A model generated the notes under the pieces. It did no database searches, was not told the origin of the DNA, and was given only the letters and a program-made list of their open reading frames with translations. Shown one piece after another: positions 1-12,169 of a DNA stretch of 64,000 bases (the stretch's first letter is position 1; the number at the start of each line of letters is the position of its first letter). The position numbers and the translations under genes were made by a program. Source of the stretch: Phocoena phocoena (lineage: Eukaryota > Chordata > Mammalia > Artiodactyla > Phocoenidae); contig NC_089236.1 of assembly GCF_963924675.1 (NCBI RefSeq), positions 28,295,319 to 28,359,318 of the forward strand. Direction: 5' to 3'.

Positions 1-187
1 TCTAAATATTTACTTCTTTTGGCATTATTCTAGCTCTAAATCTCATTTTACAACAATTCTTCTTCCACTCTAAAATAGAAAAATAGCAACAGCATCCAGG
101 GGGCATACAATTTATAAAGAATACAATGACAATTCAACTTGTGACAATGGTTGACTAAGTTATTTCATACCAGTTGAATAATCTGGA

Positions 188-234
<47 letters not shown>

Positions 235-1322
235 GTTTGAACTTTTGTTTCAATGGAATATAGAAAGTCACATGACAATAATAATTACAAACTAGATAAC
301 TTACAACACAGTAATTTTTTAACCCATTGTAGAATTGAGGACTCAAAGAAACACTTGTACTCAAAGCTAGAAGAGCCTGCTGACTGTCTCATCCTTTCTG
401 GAGCAGTAGAAGGAGAAGCTGCAAGAATCACAGGGTAAGAAGAGAATAGCTGAATTTCTAATGAATTTTTTAAAGTTTGAGCATGTGCCAGCATGATAGT
501 TTAGAGTCACTAGGAGACCCAGATGTAAGGAGAGTCTGTACTCACTCATCAAGTTTTCTATGCAGGCGTTTACCGAGTACTCATAAGAAAGATTAGGGGC
601 AGGGTAAGAGCTGAGAGCTATTCCTCACTTGGGGCCTACAGAAGTCTTAGTGTTGGTCATGAGTGCCTCCAAGAACTCCAGGTCTTCTACTGTCTCTGAT
701 TGTGGGAGATGCAGGTTATTTGAGGGAGAAATGCCCCAAAGCACAGGTACAAACAGGAGGGCCCTGGAAGCGAGCATACCATCCAGGCACTGGAGATGTT
801 ATATGGAGTATGAGACAAATGCTTCCTGCAGATGAATGAGGTGGAGAAATGCAGAGAAGGGCCCACATGCCAGGGTGCCAGTGCCAGAGTGCTAAGGGTG
901 AGGGCAGTACTGAAGAACTGAGGCAAAAGTGCTGGATTCTCACATCAACGATGAATTGTTAGCCCCAAATTCTATATGAAGCAAAATCTTCATCCAAAAA
1001 TCAATGCTCCATCAAGATTTTTTCAGAAAGATTCAATGCTGAAAGATTCATTTCTGGTTAATCAGTATTGTATTCAAGAAATTTTTAAAGATGATTTTTG
1101 AAATGAAAGGAAATTATACTGAGAGAAAGCCATAAGGATGAGGAACACCAGAAAGTGTAATACGTCAGTAAATATAAAGCACTTTTTAATATCCAGATGT
1201 GAAATCCCTGTAAAAGATTATCCATGTTGCAGAGTAAAAATAATAGCAATTTAGTATGGTTTCACACATATATGAATGTAAAATAGTTGACAACAAGAGC
1301 ACAATGTATGTCAGGAACAATT
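1..1322. other. intergenic DNA, no gene seen
   Basis: AT-rich unique-looking sequence with a TG microsatellite near the left end. Short open frames occur on both strands, but none has a recognisable domain or a coding-like composition. I see nothing functional here. Confidence 0.6.
189..233. repeat. (TG)n microsatellite
   Basis: An uninterrupted run of about 22 TG dinucleotides. It is likely length-polymorphic and makes the spurious histidine/threonine-rich frame on the opposite strand. Confidence 0.97.
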
Positions 1323-1333
1323 GGAAACATATA

Positions 1334-1334
<1 letters not shown>

Positions 1335-1367
<33 letters not shown>

Positions 1368-1559
1368 GCGGCACGCGGGCCTCTCACTGCCGTGGCCTCT
1401 CACGTTGCGGAGCACAGGCTCCAGATGCGCAGGCTCAGCGGCCATGGCTTACGGGCCCAGCCGCTCCACTGTATGTGGGATCTTCCCGGACCGGGGCACG
1501 AACCCGTGTGCTCTGCATCGGCAGGTGGACTCTCAACCACTGCGCCATCAGGGAAGCCT
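1335..1559 (-). mobile_element. CHR-type SINE (tRNA-Glu derived), copy 1
   Basis: Reverse-oriented SINE: a poly-T tail (1351-1367) precedes the body, which ends in the reverse complement of the conserved ggcttccctggtgg head. A 12-bp duplication (ggaaacatatat) flanks it at 1323-1334 and 1560-1571. TA dinucleotides have expanded between the duplication and the tail. The body retains many CpGs, suggesting a fairly young copy. Confidence 0.93.
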
Positions 1560-2189
1560 GGAAACATATATTTTTTTAATTCTCACATTATGTGAGAGGT
1601 AGTAGAATATTTCAGAAGATAACTATACTATGTTTAAATGTATATTGTGATATAGAGAAAGCACTAAAAAAAACCACAATTAGGCATAACTAAATCAGCA
1701 GAGGGCAAAGTGGAACAAATGCTTGACTCATCAAAATGAAGGAAAGAGATGAGAAAATAAAAAGCAGATGGGAAAAATAAACACCAAATTCAGATATTTC
1801 AACAGATATATTAAATTAAATTACAGTCAGCTCTCTGTATTTTTGAGTTTCACATCCACTGATTCAATGAACCATGGGTGGAATTTCAATCTATTGTTGG
1901 TTTAATCCATGAATGCAAGACCCAAGGATACAGAGGGCTGACTTTATTCTTTTCACTACACCATTTTATATAAGGGACTTGAGCATCTTCAGGTTTGTTA
2001 TCCACTGGTGTTCCTGGAAGCAATCCACCATAGATAACCTAGGAATTGTAACTGAGCAGGACCTGTGGGTCCTTACCAGAATAGCACTCCCCTCCATGTC
2101 CTCCACCTGCCTTTTGTCTGTAGAAAAACTTTAGTCAAGGAATAAATGTAATCAGAGAAGTGAGAAAATGTAGAAAGAGCAAAACAGTC

Positions 2190-2657
2190 AAGCAAGACAA
2201 AATAATAATAGTATAGCCATTTGGCAAAGTCAGGACTTTTGGTCGCTTCTCGAGGACTACAAATAATATTCTGAGCCAAGTCCTTTGAGCCATTTTGCAG
2301 ATACCAAACCCTCACCAGGGGGAAGAAGTTAACTGTATGATGCCCACAAGCAAGTAGACCCTAGACTGGTTGGAACCAGAAGGTTAATGATGTTGACTCT
2401 CAATTACCTCGCCACCAACCAATCAGAAGAATGTCCACAAGTTGATCACATACCCCACAACACCCCTCCCTCACACTGTCTTTAAAAACCTTTCCCTGAA
2501 AGCCTTCAGGGAGTTTGGGTCTTTTAAGCACTAGCTGCCCTGGACTCCTTCCTTAGCAGCCTGCAATAAATGCTTCACTTTCCTTCACCACAATCAGGTG
2601 TCAATCGATTGGCTTGGGTCTGTGTGATGGCAAGCGGACCCAAGTTTGTTCAGTAAC
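2190..2657 (+). mobile_element. solo LTR-like element, probably ERV class I
   Basis: The segment has LTR architecture: a CCAAT-type motif in a pyrimidine-rich promoter region, a TTTAAAA box near 2481, a polyadenylation signal AATAAA at 2565-2570 and a short 3' stretch ending in aaca. I recognise the overall sequence as an artiodactyl-type class I LTR, but I cannot give a subfamily name and the left boundary is uncertain. No internal retroviral sequence is attached, so it would be a solo LTR. Confidence 0.6.
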
Positions 2658-5265
2658 AGAAAGATTGTATTTTAAATATCTAATGGAAAGACAGAGATTG
2701 TTAAAACTCAATGGTCTTCAGAAGAAGCAATCTTTACATCTAAATACAAAAATATGTTGAAAGTAAAAAGATAACAAAAATATGTATCACTCAATCATGA
2801 ATGATTAGAAAATTGGTATATTAATATTATTTCAACACAAATAACAAAGAGATAAAGAAGGCTGTATCAGTGATATTAAAATGGTAAATTCCAATGTAGT
2901 ACACATACCATCTCCCTTCTGGTTAATGGAGTTTTCACAATTTACTGAGAAAACTCACATTTTGAGCTATATTTGGCTATCAATGCCATTTTGGCATTTT
3001 CCTAAAATGGAAAGTTTTAAACAAACTTTAAAAATAACACCTATTCTCAAAGGTTAATGAAATCTATATCTTTAAACCTCTATAGGTAGTTTATATAAAA
3101 ATCACCTTCCCTTCCTGCTTCTTTTTAATTTTTTTTTCATAAATTTTAAGTTCTAACCACAAAGAAGATACGTTGTTACAGATTTTTTTCTTATTCCTCA
3201 TCTCTACCTTAATTTGAAATCCTCACTTTAATGTTTCTCACACTTTAGTATGTATTGTAATCTGATAAACTTGTTAATAAATAGTCTGAGAACCACCCCC
3301 CTAAATTTCAGATTAATTATGGTTGTGATGGAATCCAAAAGTGGTGTTTTTTATAAAGCTTCCCCTTTTGATTTTGATGCAAGTGAGCCAAGAGCTAATA
3401 TTCAAAGAAATACTGTTTTAGTCTTTTCCATTCTGTTGTTTGCCAGACTGAGTGTCCTTGAGAATTTGAGCTCTACTTCTTTAATTATTATTCCACTAGA
3501 TAGTAGCTCTGGATATCTGAATAATAATTGCCGTTCTTTTTCACTGGTGGAAGGGGTCATTCTATTCCCCAAGTGTGAACCACGTGGGAGTTATCAGAAG
3601 AGAACTGTATACAATTCTGGTAAGGAAAGATAGGATGTAATGATTATATAAATACATGTTAATATAGGTCATATAAAGATGTAATTTTTACAGTTGGGCA
3701 TGATGGAGAATATTTGAATGTGATGTTAGAAAAAAGCATGAGATGCTAAATTTTGTGTAAGTGGTATATGAGAGAAATATACAAAAAGGATGAGGAGAAG
3801 AAGCCAGATACTGTGACTTTATAGAAGAGACTTCTAAAGGAACTTTGGACTTGGAGATAGCAAGATAGATAGTTTTCTCGGTAATTTTGTGAGAAAGTTT
3901 GTTTTCTTGGTAATATTTGTGATTGTCTTCCTTTGATAAAAACTGAGCTTGCTTGTTGTGATGATTGATTATCTGACTCATTTTAGATCAGGGTCAAACC
4001 TGTCTGAATGAGTAAAAGAGTCAGAACAGGAATCCAATAGACTGTTCTATTAGATTTTTGAAACACCTTGGTAATGCACCTTCACCACGTTCTCTGGACT
4101 AGCTTCAGAGCACTGAAATCTTCAAATTGTGTACCTTCCCTGAAACAAAATACTACATACTCATTTTATCTAGATATTTTATTAACAAGGTAAAGCTGAT
4201 TTTATTCCTTTTTAAGCATATTATTACCTTAAATATACAACAGTAGTTTCAATAATTACTTTATTCTTCTTTTTCCACACATAGGTGAGAACACTGTAAG
4301 CAAGTGATTTGTCCAAGCCAGGCAAGTGGAATGATATAATTCATAATTCACGCAGAACTTTACTAGATGCCACACTCCTTCCTATTTTGAGGTGTTTGGA
4401 AGCAGTTTTGCTAATGGTGGAGATAGGAGATGCACTCCAGGAAATTATCCAGGCTTGAGGCAGATATAGTCTTTCTAATCCAAGGAGGACCTGCTTTATG
4501 TCTAACCTATCATCTAAGAAAACTGAATTTCTTCTGATTAACTAACCTCCTAATTCCATGTCCCTCATACTTGTTTATATTTACAGTGTGTGGTTCTTTT
4601 ACTGTTCACATCTCTACTAACCTATCGAGAGATATCCTAACACTTACCTATAGTTTGATATCCCTCATGCATATTTGAAGTAGTTCTATGAAGTCATTTC
4701 AGAAAATAGATATAGATAAAAAGAGAAATGTTATTTTTAATTGACAAAATAATTGTTGAAGGGCAGTCACCTTGGAATGGAACTCTTAAAGATGTATTGG
4801 AGTGATCAAGAAACAAATGAGTAGTAGAGAAACAGTAGAGAAAATAAATGTCCATATGAAGTAATAACAGAGTATCATTTAGAAAGTGCATTTTTTAAAT
4901 GAACCACTGATTATCAGAGAAAGCAAAAAGAACACTGATACTAAAATGAAAATTAACAGCATAAAATATTGATATTTCTCCAAATTTTCCTCAAGGTGAT
5001 TTTTGCCCATTCTAAGAGTTACAAATATTTGATGAAACTTTAAAAATTACTTATTGAAAGTAATTTTAATATTTAAAAGTAATTTTGCCAGTAAGGCAAA
5101 TATTAAAAATATAAAATACAGTGCTGATAATCCAGTTTATTATTTTGTTATTTGCGAATAAGGCTATATTTACCCATTATATGCTATTTGCAGGGAAATG
5201 CTAATAAATACAAGTCTGAATTATTTTCACTTATTGTGAGTTTTACTATAAAACATAGAAATTAT

Positions 5266-5308
5266 AAAATAATACAGTGGATTTGCTAAAAATCCACTGT
5301 ATTATTTT
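5266..5308. repeat. perfect inverted repeat, 19-bp arms, 5-nt loop
   Basis: Arms at 5266-5284 and 5290-5308 are exact reverse complements around the loop gctaa. The symmetry stops abruptly on both sides. It is a strong hairpin or cruciform candidate, and the exactness suggests a recent template-switch origin rather than an old transposon. Confidence 0.95.
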
Positions 5309-8300
5309 TATCTGATGCTGCAGTTTTCATATAAATGGTCACTCCCAAATGTAATATGTTATATTGTATCTTCAAATCATATATATTCTCACATAATTAA
5401 ATTAGTCAATGTGAATCAACTTGTTAAATGGGTTCAAATCAAAATAGAACTTCATGTGTGATTAAAATAATTGAGTAGAATGTTTAAATTAATTTATAAT
5501 AGTAATTAATATGCTGCTAATTTTTTTTATTATTTTTTTAATGATATCCCCCAACTGATTAAATTTCCCCACATGGTTTATGAAATACACATTTCTGTCA
5601 AAAGTATTCATAGGTCAAAAATGGTTTGGAAAAGTTAATCTGGATATAACAATTATTGTAACAAAGTATTACCTGGGTATTATCAATGTAAAGTATCATG
5701 CTTTCATTTCCATTGTTGAGGATTACTATTAATTCACACAATATGTTTCCACTGTTAGGAAGTCAGACATTGCAACAAATGGAAAAATTGTCATTTGCTA
5801 GAATTTTCACTGATTTGATCTAAATAGGTCATTTCTTGGAAGTACAGATTCAGAAGAGGATGATGAAACTGTTACATGGAAGTTGTAATAAAAATCGATT
5901 AATTTGTACCAGTTCTTAGTTTAATAATTCTATTTAACACATAAGAATATATTCTATTTCAGTATTTTGCCTCTGTAACATTCTTACTATACAAAAATAT
6001 TATATTCTTGCTTTTTCATATTTTATATTAAAACAATACGTTATTCTGCTGTTTCGACCCTTCCAAGATTTCTCATAGATAACTGAGAAGATTGAGAGCC
6101 AGCTAGATTCTCAGTAAAAATGGTTCAATGAATGTTGCAGAAGGGTAATTTGTATGGAAATGACATTTTCTGGAAGCCTGATAAATGTAACAAAAAGAGA
6201 AAAGGAAACAACCTATCTTCGTACTGATGACAATGTTTATAATGAGTCTGGAAATAGCAAAAAGTTAACCAGCTCCTGCAATATTATAACCTGCTTTTGA
6301 TTTCTGTAGAGACTTTTCAAGTAGATGTGGGTGTGACTAAAATAAAATATATTTGAAACTCTTCAATTAAACTTAGGATTGATACAAAAGAGTTAATTTA
6401 TGTTAACTGTGTATTTGACCATCATTAACAATGCAAATATGCTGACACTTTCATATTTCATTCTCAAATTGAGACCAGCAAATTTAATATTAGTTTGGAT
6501 GATTCTCTCACATACTCTCCTCTGTATGTTTATGTACATGCACATGTATATGTATATGTGTGTTTTTTCACCAATGTGCATGTAGGTAGATATAACGATT
6601 TGCTTTAAAGAGAGACAGTGGTGTTGACAGACTGGAGAAGCAAGTTCATGAAAATATCCTGGAGAAAACATATGGAATATTACAAAATTTTTTCAAACCT
6701 TAAAATCTTCTATTGGTATGCATTCCAGCATATTATTAATAAGTATTAGTTAGAATAAAGAAACCTGTGATGTGTTGATATTTTAAATAAATGTTTTTGC
6801 TCAACTAGAGATTTTCCTGAATTTCCAAAATTTCAAACCTATGTTTCTGTCTCATTGATTTATTTTTCAGCCACATGTAATATAATGGATAAACAGAATA
6901 TATTAATTTGTGCTGTAAATTAAAAGGTCTCAGTTGATATAACTGCATTCTTTGAATCACCTTTGGCTACTACATTATTTATAGACGGTCACAGAAATAC
7001 AACCTTATATTTATAAATTATATGTATACATACCTGTTTTTATAGGTATTCAAAGAAGGAAATATATCTTAAACCAAAGAAAAGACATAAAAACTGAAAA
7101 CAGAAAGGAATTTTTGTCATAAAAGTCTATATCTCAGTGTTTAATGTACTCACCTGTTGTGGTAAACACCTGTTATGAACTTTAACTTATTGAAAGCCTT
7201 CATAAGGTTTGAAAGGCTAAAGAAGAAAGACCAGTCAATGTGACATTTTGCCTGTAATAAGCAGAGGGATTCTTGGCAGCATTGGTCCTTCAGTATGTTG
7301 ATGTCACTCAGCCCAACTCTGCCTTTGATCTGACCCAGATGGTGTTTTGCCAGCTTTTTGTTGTGTCTTGCTGTTAGGGATATGGATTAAAACAAACTGA
7401 CCAAGTTGCAGTCCCAACAAGAAAGAACACTGAAAGGCAGGAGGAATCGTCTGGAGCATGCAAAAGAGCAGTCTCTCAGTTATTTTTCTGTCTTAGCTGC
7501 TGAAGTTTGTAGTCTAAGGCTTCTTTGATCCACAATACCAGTGGTTAAAATCCAGTTGTATATGATTTATAATTTTCATGTCTATTTGAAAGAAAATCCA
7601 GAGGAGGAACTCTATACGTGCTTACTCTTCCAATAGGAAAAAAAAGTGCTTAATAACAAAATTAATAGCCTAAATATTTGATATGCAAGGGAACCATGTG
7701 GATATCATGCTGTGTTTTGCTATGAAAGTAAATTGAAAGCAATAAAAATAATGAGTCTTTTGACATAGCATGCCATTTGATAACAAAGAGCAGATTATGT
7801 TATGAACTTTGTACTGGAATATTCTTAAATATCATGTTTACTAGTATCTAATTATCTCTTTCTCTACCCCTATTTGAATCACATGGTGTAAGACATTATT
7901 TTCTCCATTTCCTCTCTTATTTCTAAAATATAAACATGATGATAGCTAACTGCAAATTCGAACTAATCTATTTTGGTTCTTTTCCCTGCTAAGTTAACTA
8001 CAGGAGATTCAAGTTCTGATTCTAACTCAGCTATTACTTTAACTGTGACATTGAGTAAATTATTTAAGCTTAAAAAAGTAGTCATAGGCAGAATGATAAG
8101 TTAATTAAGAAGATGCCCAAGGATTCTTCACCTAACACTATAAGACATTTTATTCATTTCTGTTTGATTTCATACAATGTTCCTCTGGGGAGGACTTTTA
8201 CAAGGAAACTTGAAAGACTTCTAAAGTCCTCTACACCCATCACCCGTACTCTTGAGAAGATTCAGACTATTCCAGATTGTGTGCTTCCCACTGACCAAAA

Positions 8301-9213
8301 TGGCCTTAATATTCCACTAGGCGTGGTTAAACTTTACACAGGTTTCTTCCTGACTATAGGCACTTCATCTTATTTTTTTCTTAGAGAACTTACTTAGAAA
8401 GCTTGCAATTGTAAATTCTTTCTCTGCCTTTTTGAAATGTATGCAAATCTTCTCCCAGTCCCTTGCCAATTTTACAAGTTGCTCAAGCACTTGGAAACCA
8501 TCTCTTTGGTGTGTAAACTTCTAAGGAAGTAGGACCACTATCTCTCAATTCCTGTGGGAAGGTAGGAGCAACTTTGATGGGCACCAATTATCAGACACAG
8601 AGCCCAAATCACAGAGAAAAAAACATTTGCAAACTCAATGTTCTTTACATATCCCATTGATTAACCTTCCCCCTAAAGTCCTTCAATATTTTTTCCACTA
8701 TTTCACCCTAATGCTTAAGCACTTTTATTTCAGTTGTGTTGAGTTGAACCTTTCTTCCCTATTGCAATAGTTTGGATAGTCTTCCTTGTCTGTCTGTTTA
8801 AGTTTGTCTGGTACAAAATTTGCTTTGACACTCCTCACTTTTGTGTGAATATTTCTGCTAGAACTAGGGGGAAAATCCCATTCTTATTTTCCCAGTTACA
8901 CAACTTTCTGTACTCAAGTTTCTAGCTAATTCTTTTTTGCACATCCTATACTCATATTCCTTAATTTTGCTCATATTTTCCCCTGATGCTGCCATTATCT
9001 GTGCTAATTAAGTGAAATTCTGTTACTCTTTCAAAGTTTTGGCAAATGATGCCTACACCATGAAACATTATCCCACTTATTTCTTTATTTAAAAGTGATT
9101 TTTCCTTGTCTGAATTCCTACTGTACATTTTATACTTCTCTCTCAACTTAGTGTTACACATAATGTATTATTGTATGTGTATGTATAAATACACACATAT
9201 ATATGTATAGCAA

Positions 9214-9301
9214 CACTGATATTATATAATGTGTCATATATGTGTATTTTAGATACATAATAAATACATATGTATGACACATTATATATGTAATGTCAGT
9301 G
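9214..9301. repeat. imperfect AT-rich palindrome, arms of about 36-40 bp
   Basis: The left arm at 9214-9249 and right arm at 9262-9301 pair as reverse complements with a few mismatches and a small indel around a 12-nt spacer. Both contain the core aatgtgtcata or its complement. It could be a miniature inverted-repeat element or a quasi-palindrome. Confidence 0.85.
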
Positions 9302-10429
9302 TCATTTAGTCTTTTTTTAAATAGATGAATTTGTCTTATTTTTTTGCAAGAACCTAAGTAAGCATAAATTATCCTTCAAACCAGTGGTTCAAAGAATTCA
9401 ACTTTTAATTAAGTTTAATTAATTCAGTTTAAACAACATTAAACTATTGGTTACCATATTGGATAGTACAATTCTAGATTCTTTTAGATAATATAAATAT
9501 TAATTTAACTTACTAGAATTGGTCTAATATGCATATGTTTAATTTTAATAATTATCTAATTTAAAAAAATGCTTGTTTCCAAAATTCTGCATTCTTACTT
9601 GATGATGTTTTACAGATTAAAAATATTATTATCACAAAATAAAGACTGATAGGGACTTAGGCTAGTTTAAATTAATTTCATCAGCTAATTCAACTTTATA
9701 TTACTTCCAGCTAGATAGTGAAGAGGCAAAACAAGAGGAAGAAGATGCTTGAATTCTATGTTACTTTAAGTAATGACCTTGCTTTATTCCGATAATTAGC
9801 TAATATATTTGCTCAAATACAATAAAATGGGGATAAATTTAATGTTGATGGTTTAGTAAGTTGTTATATTTACATGTCCACATAATAAAGACAGAAAAGC
9901 ATTTCCTTTAAGAGATAAAGGAAGCAAATTTGGATTTATTCTGATACTGGTTTGGCTATTAGAAAATTAAAATAATCTGATATCACCATTAATTTCTACC
10001 AGACAAATTAATTTTCTAATAACACTTGGTGGGAGACAAATATTATGTTTACTTCTTTTAGCCAACACAACTCTTCATCAAACTATAAAGATTGTTCATA
10101 TTGATTTCCTCTATCTTATTTTTTGCACATATTTTTATTTAGTTAGACCAGAGATTTGAGCTTGTCCTTCAGAATTGGATGGAAAAAATACAAGGGGGTA
10201 AGTACAGACACATAGATTGAACTAGGGGGGTTATTTAGAGATACAGATAGGTGTTAGAGCATCTTTTCATCAGTGTGTGAAGAAAAGTGAATGAGAGAAT
10301 TTGACTTTAGAGAAATTATGTTATATGGTATAACATATATTATTAAAAATGAAAGTTAAACAATCTTTACTATGCCAACTACAAATTGGCACTTGCTTTC
10401 TACCTCTATCTACAAGGATTAAATCATGA

Positions 10430-10866
10430 GCTACTGAAGCTGCTGACCTTCAACATCCCCTGAATGGAGTTCAGGATGGAAATCAGGAATTAGGCACTCT
10501 GTGCTCTGGGAAAAACTGGCAGAACAGGTCTTCAGAAAGATATTTTCAGGAGAAGATTTTATGAGCCCAATTCTTGAATCTCCTTGTATCTAGAAAAGCA
10601 CTCAAATTTTTCATGGTGACGTCTGCTCCTTGTAACTAGCAGTAATATTCACAAGGCTAGCAGCAAACGTCTGCAAAACTGTGTGCTTGATTGCATGTAA
10701 CTCCCTTCACCAAAATCACATATATACAGACCATTCCCCCGGCCTCTTCCAAATGGTTTCTCAGAGCTATCTGAAACGTTGCCCCCTGGGCTATAGTCCT
10801 CATTTTGCCCCAAATAAAACTTAACTCACAACTTTCATGTTGTGCATTTTTTTTTCAGTCGACAAC
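10430..10866 (+). mobile_element. solo LTR-like element (family shared with 23820-24200)
   Basis: The 3' part has AATAAA at 10813-10818, a TATATA stretch near 10720 and a terminal region gtgcatttttttt followed by cagtcgac. A diverged relative with the same order of motifs lies at about 23820-24200. The layout is that of an LTR ending in R/U5; the left boundary is approximate and no internal sequence is attached. Confidence 0.6.
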
Positions 10867-10904
10867 TACTACAAGTTTAATTGGCACTTGTTTGGTTATA
10901 TATA

Positions 10905-10965
10905 AATTTATTTATATATAAATTATATATATATATTTATTTATTTATAAAATATACAAGGAACT
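10905..10965. repeat. AT-rich simple repeat
   Basis: Low-complexity run of TATA/ATTT units. No function is inferred. Confidence 0.8.
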
Positions 10966-11499
10966 ATGATAGTATACAGACATTGATTTCACAAGGTATT
11001 TGATACAATGCAACAGGTAAAACCATTTTAGTGTAATATGTATGGGCTAGAGAAATGGTTAGAACACTTAATTTAGCAGGACAGCTTTTATTTTCCAAAT
11101 AAAATTAATACATATGTATACATATATATGTAACTATATATTATGTGTCATATATAAATACATGTAAATACATTTTACACGCATATATAAATAAATGATA
11201 ATGATTGGAAACTCCCATAACAATAGTTTCCCATATATATCTGAATTCCAGTTTAAGAGTGTGATATATATATTTTCAAATTGTCATTAAACTTAAGAGA
11301 AAACCTTCCACCTCTCCTATTTATCATGTTGTTTTCACTTTAACAGAAAATACATATGCTTTTCGGGTTACCGGAAACTGGGAGAAATACTTAATCCATT
11401 AGCAAGAGCATCACTAAATAAAATGATTTTTTAGCCTGTAATGACACTTGGAAGTGGGATTTTTTATAAATAAAGGTTAATTACAAGACAATCATGTTC

Positions 11500-11625
11500 A
11501 TTCATTTATGTTCTGCCTATGGCTGCTTTCCTACTACAAGGATAGAATTGAGTTCAACAGAATGGTTTAAACTCACAAAGTGTAAAATATTCACCATCTG
11601 GTTCTATACAGCTTTAAAAAAAGTT
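11500..11625 (+). mobile_element. fragment of an old hAT-like DNA transposon (tentative)
   Basis: The text around ctatggctgctttc and aaaatattcaccatctgg resembles the right part of an old mammalian non-autonomous hAT element. A left-end-like piece (ggttggcaaactattg) lies at about 12112-12165. The CHR SINE lies between these two pieces, but the family call is from memory of repeat consensus patterns only. Confidence 0.4.
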
Positions 11626-11835
11626 AACTGATACCTTTTCTTATCTAAAAAGGATGAGGAGTAAAGTAAATAAAAAATTTTAGCTATCCACATTTTGATA
11701 GATATGTAGATTTATGATGTTAATGTGGAAAAGATACTGAGATTTTAGTGTCCATAAACTCACTATAATTCAAGGTTTGTGGTGTTCTCACTCAACATGT
11801 GAATACAATTTAAAGATTACATTACTTTGATGAAC

Positions 11836-12066
11836 GTTTTTTGTTTGTTATTTTTTTGTTTGTTTTTCTTTTCTACAGTACATGAACCTCTCACTGTTGT
11901 GGCCTATCCAGTTGCAGAGCACAGGCTCCAGATGCGCGGGCTCAGCTGCCATGGCTCACGGACCCAGCCGCTCCACTGCATGTGGGATCTTCCCGGCCCG
12001 GGGCACCAACCCATGTCCCCTACATCAGCAGGCGGACTGTCAACCACTGCGCCACCAGGGAAGCCC
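11836..12066 (-). mobile_element. CHR-type SINE, copy 2
   Basis: Reverse-oriented SINE, its poly-T tail broken by guanines, ending in gccaccagggaagccc. An 8-bp duplication tgatgaac occurs at 11828-11835 and 12067-12074. The tRNA-like promoter boxes are present in reverse complement. Confidence 0.92.
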
Positions 12067-12169
12067 TGATGAACTTTTTTTAATCAGAAAAGCTTCCTTT
12101 GGTGGATTAGATCAGAGGTTGGCAAACTATTGCCTGAATGTCAAATCCAGCTTGCAGCTTGTTTTTGTA

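Larger units (their letters stand above)
2658..10429. other. long AT-rich intergenic stretch without genes
   Basis: Nearly 8 kb with no gene I can support. The frames at 3250-3633 and 8113-8397 are isolated, low-complexity or lacking any known domain. The stretch contains a perfect short hairpin near 5.27 kb and a long AT-rich palindrome near 9.2 kb, listed separately, and otherwise looks like decayed repeats and unique DNA. Confidence 0.55.

Noticed and set aside
1256..1602. Frames of about 100 codons covering SINEs (here and at the other CHR copies)
   Set aside because: They are translations of the tRNA-derived SINE body, which recurs in every copy with the same peptide-like text and is not coding.
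3250..3633. 127-codon open frame as a small gene
   Set aside because: No recognisable domain or conservation signal, and isolated in AT-rich intergenic DNA.
8113..8397. 94-codon open frame as a small gene
   Set aside because: No domain, and composition like neighbouring non-coding DNA.
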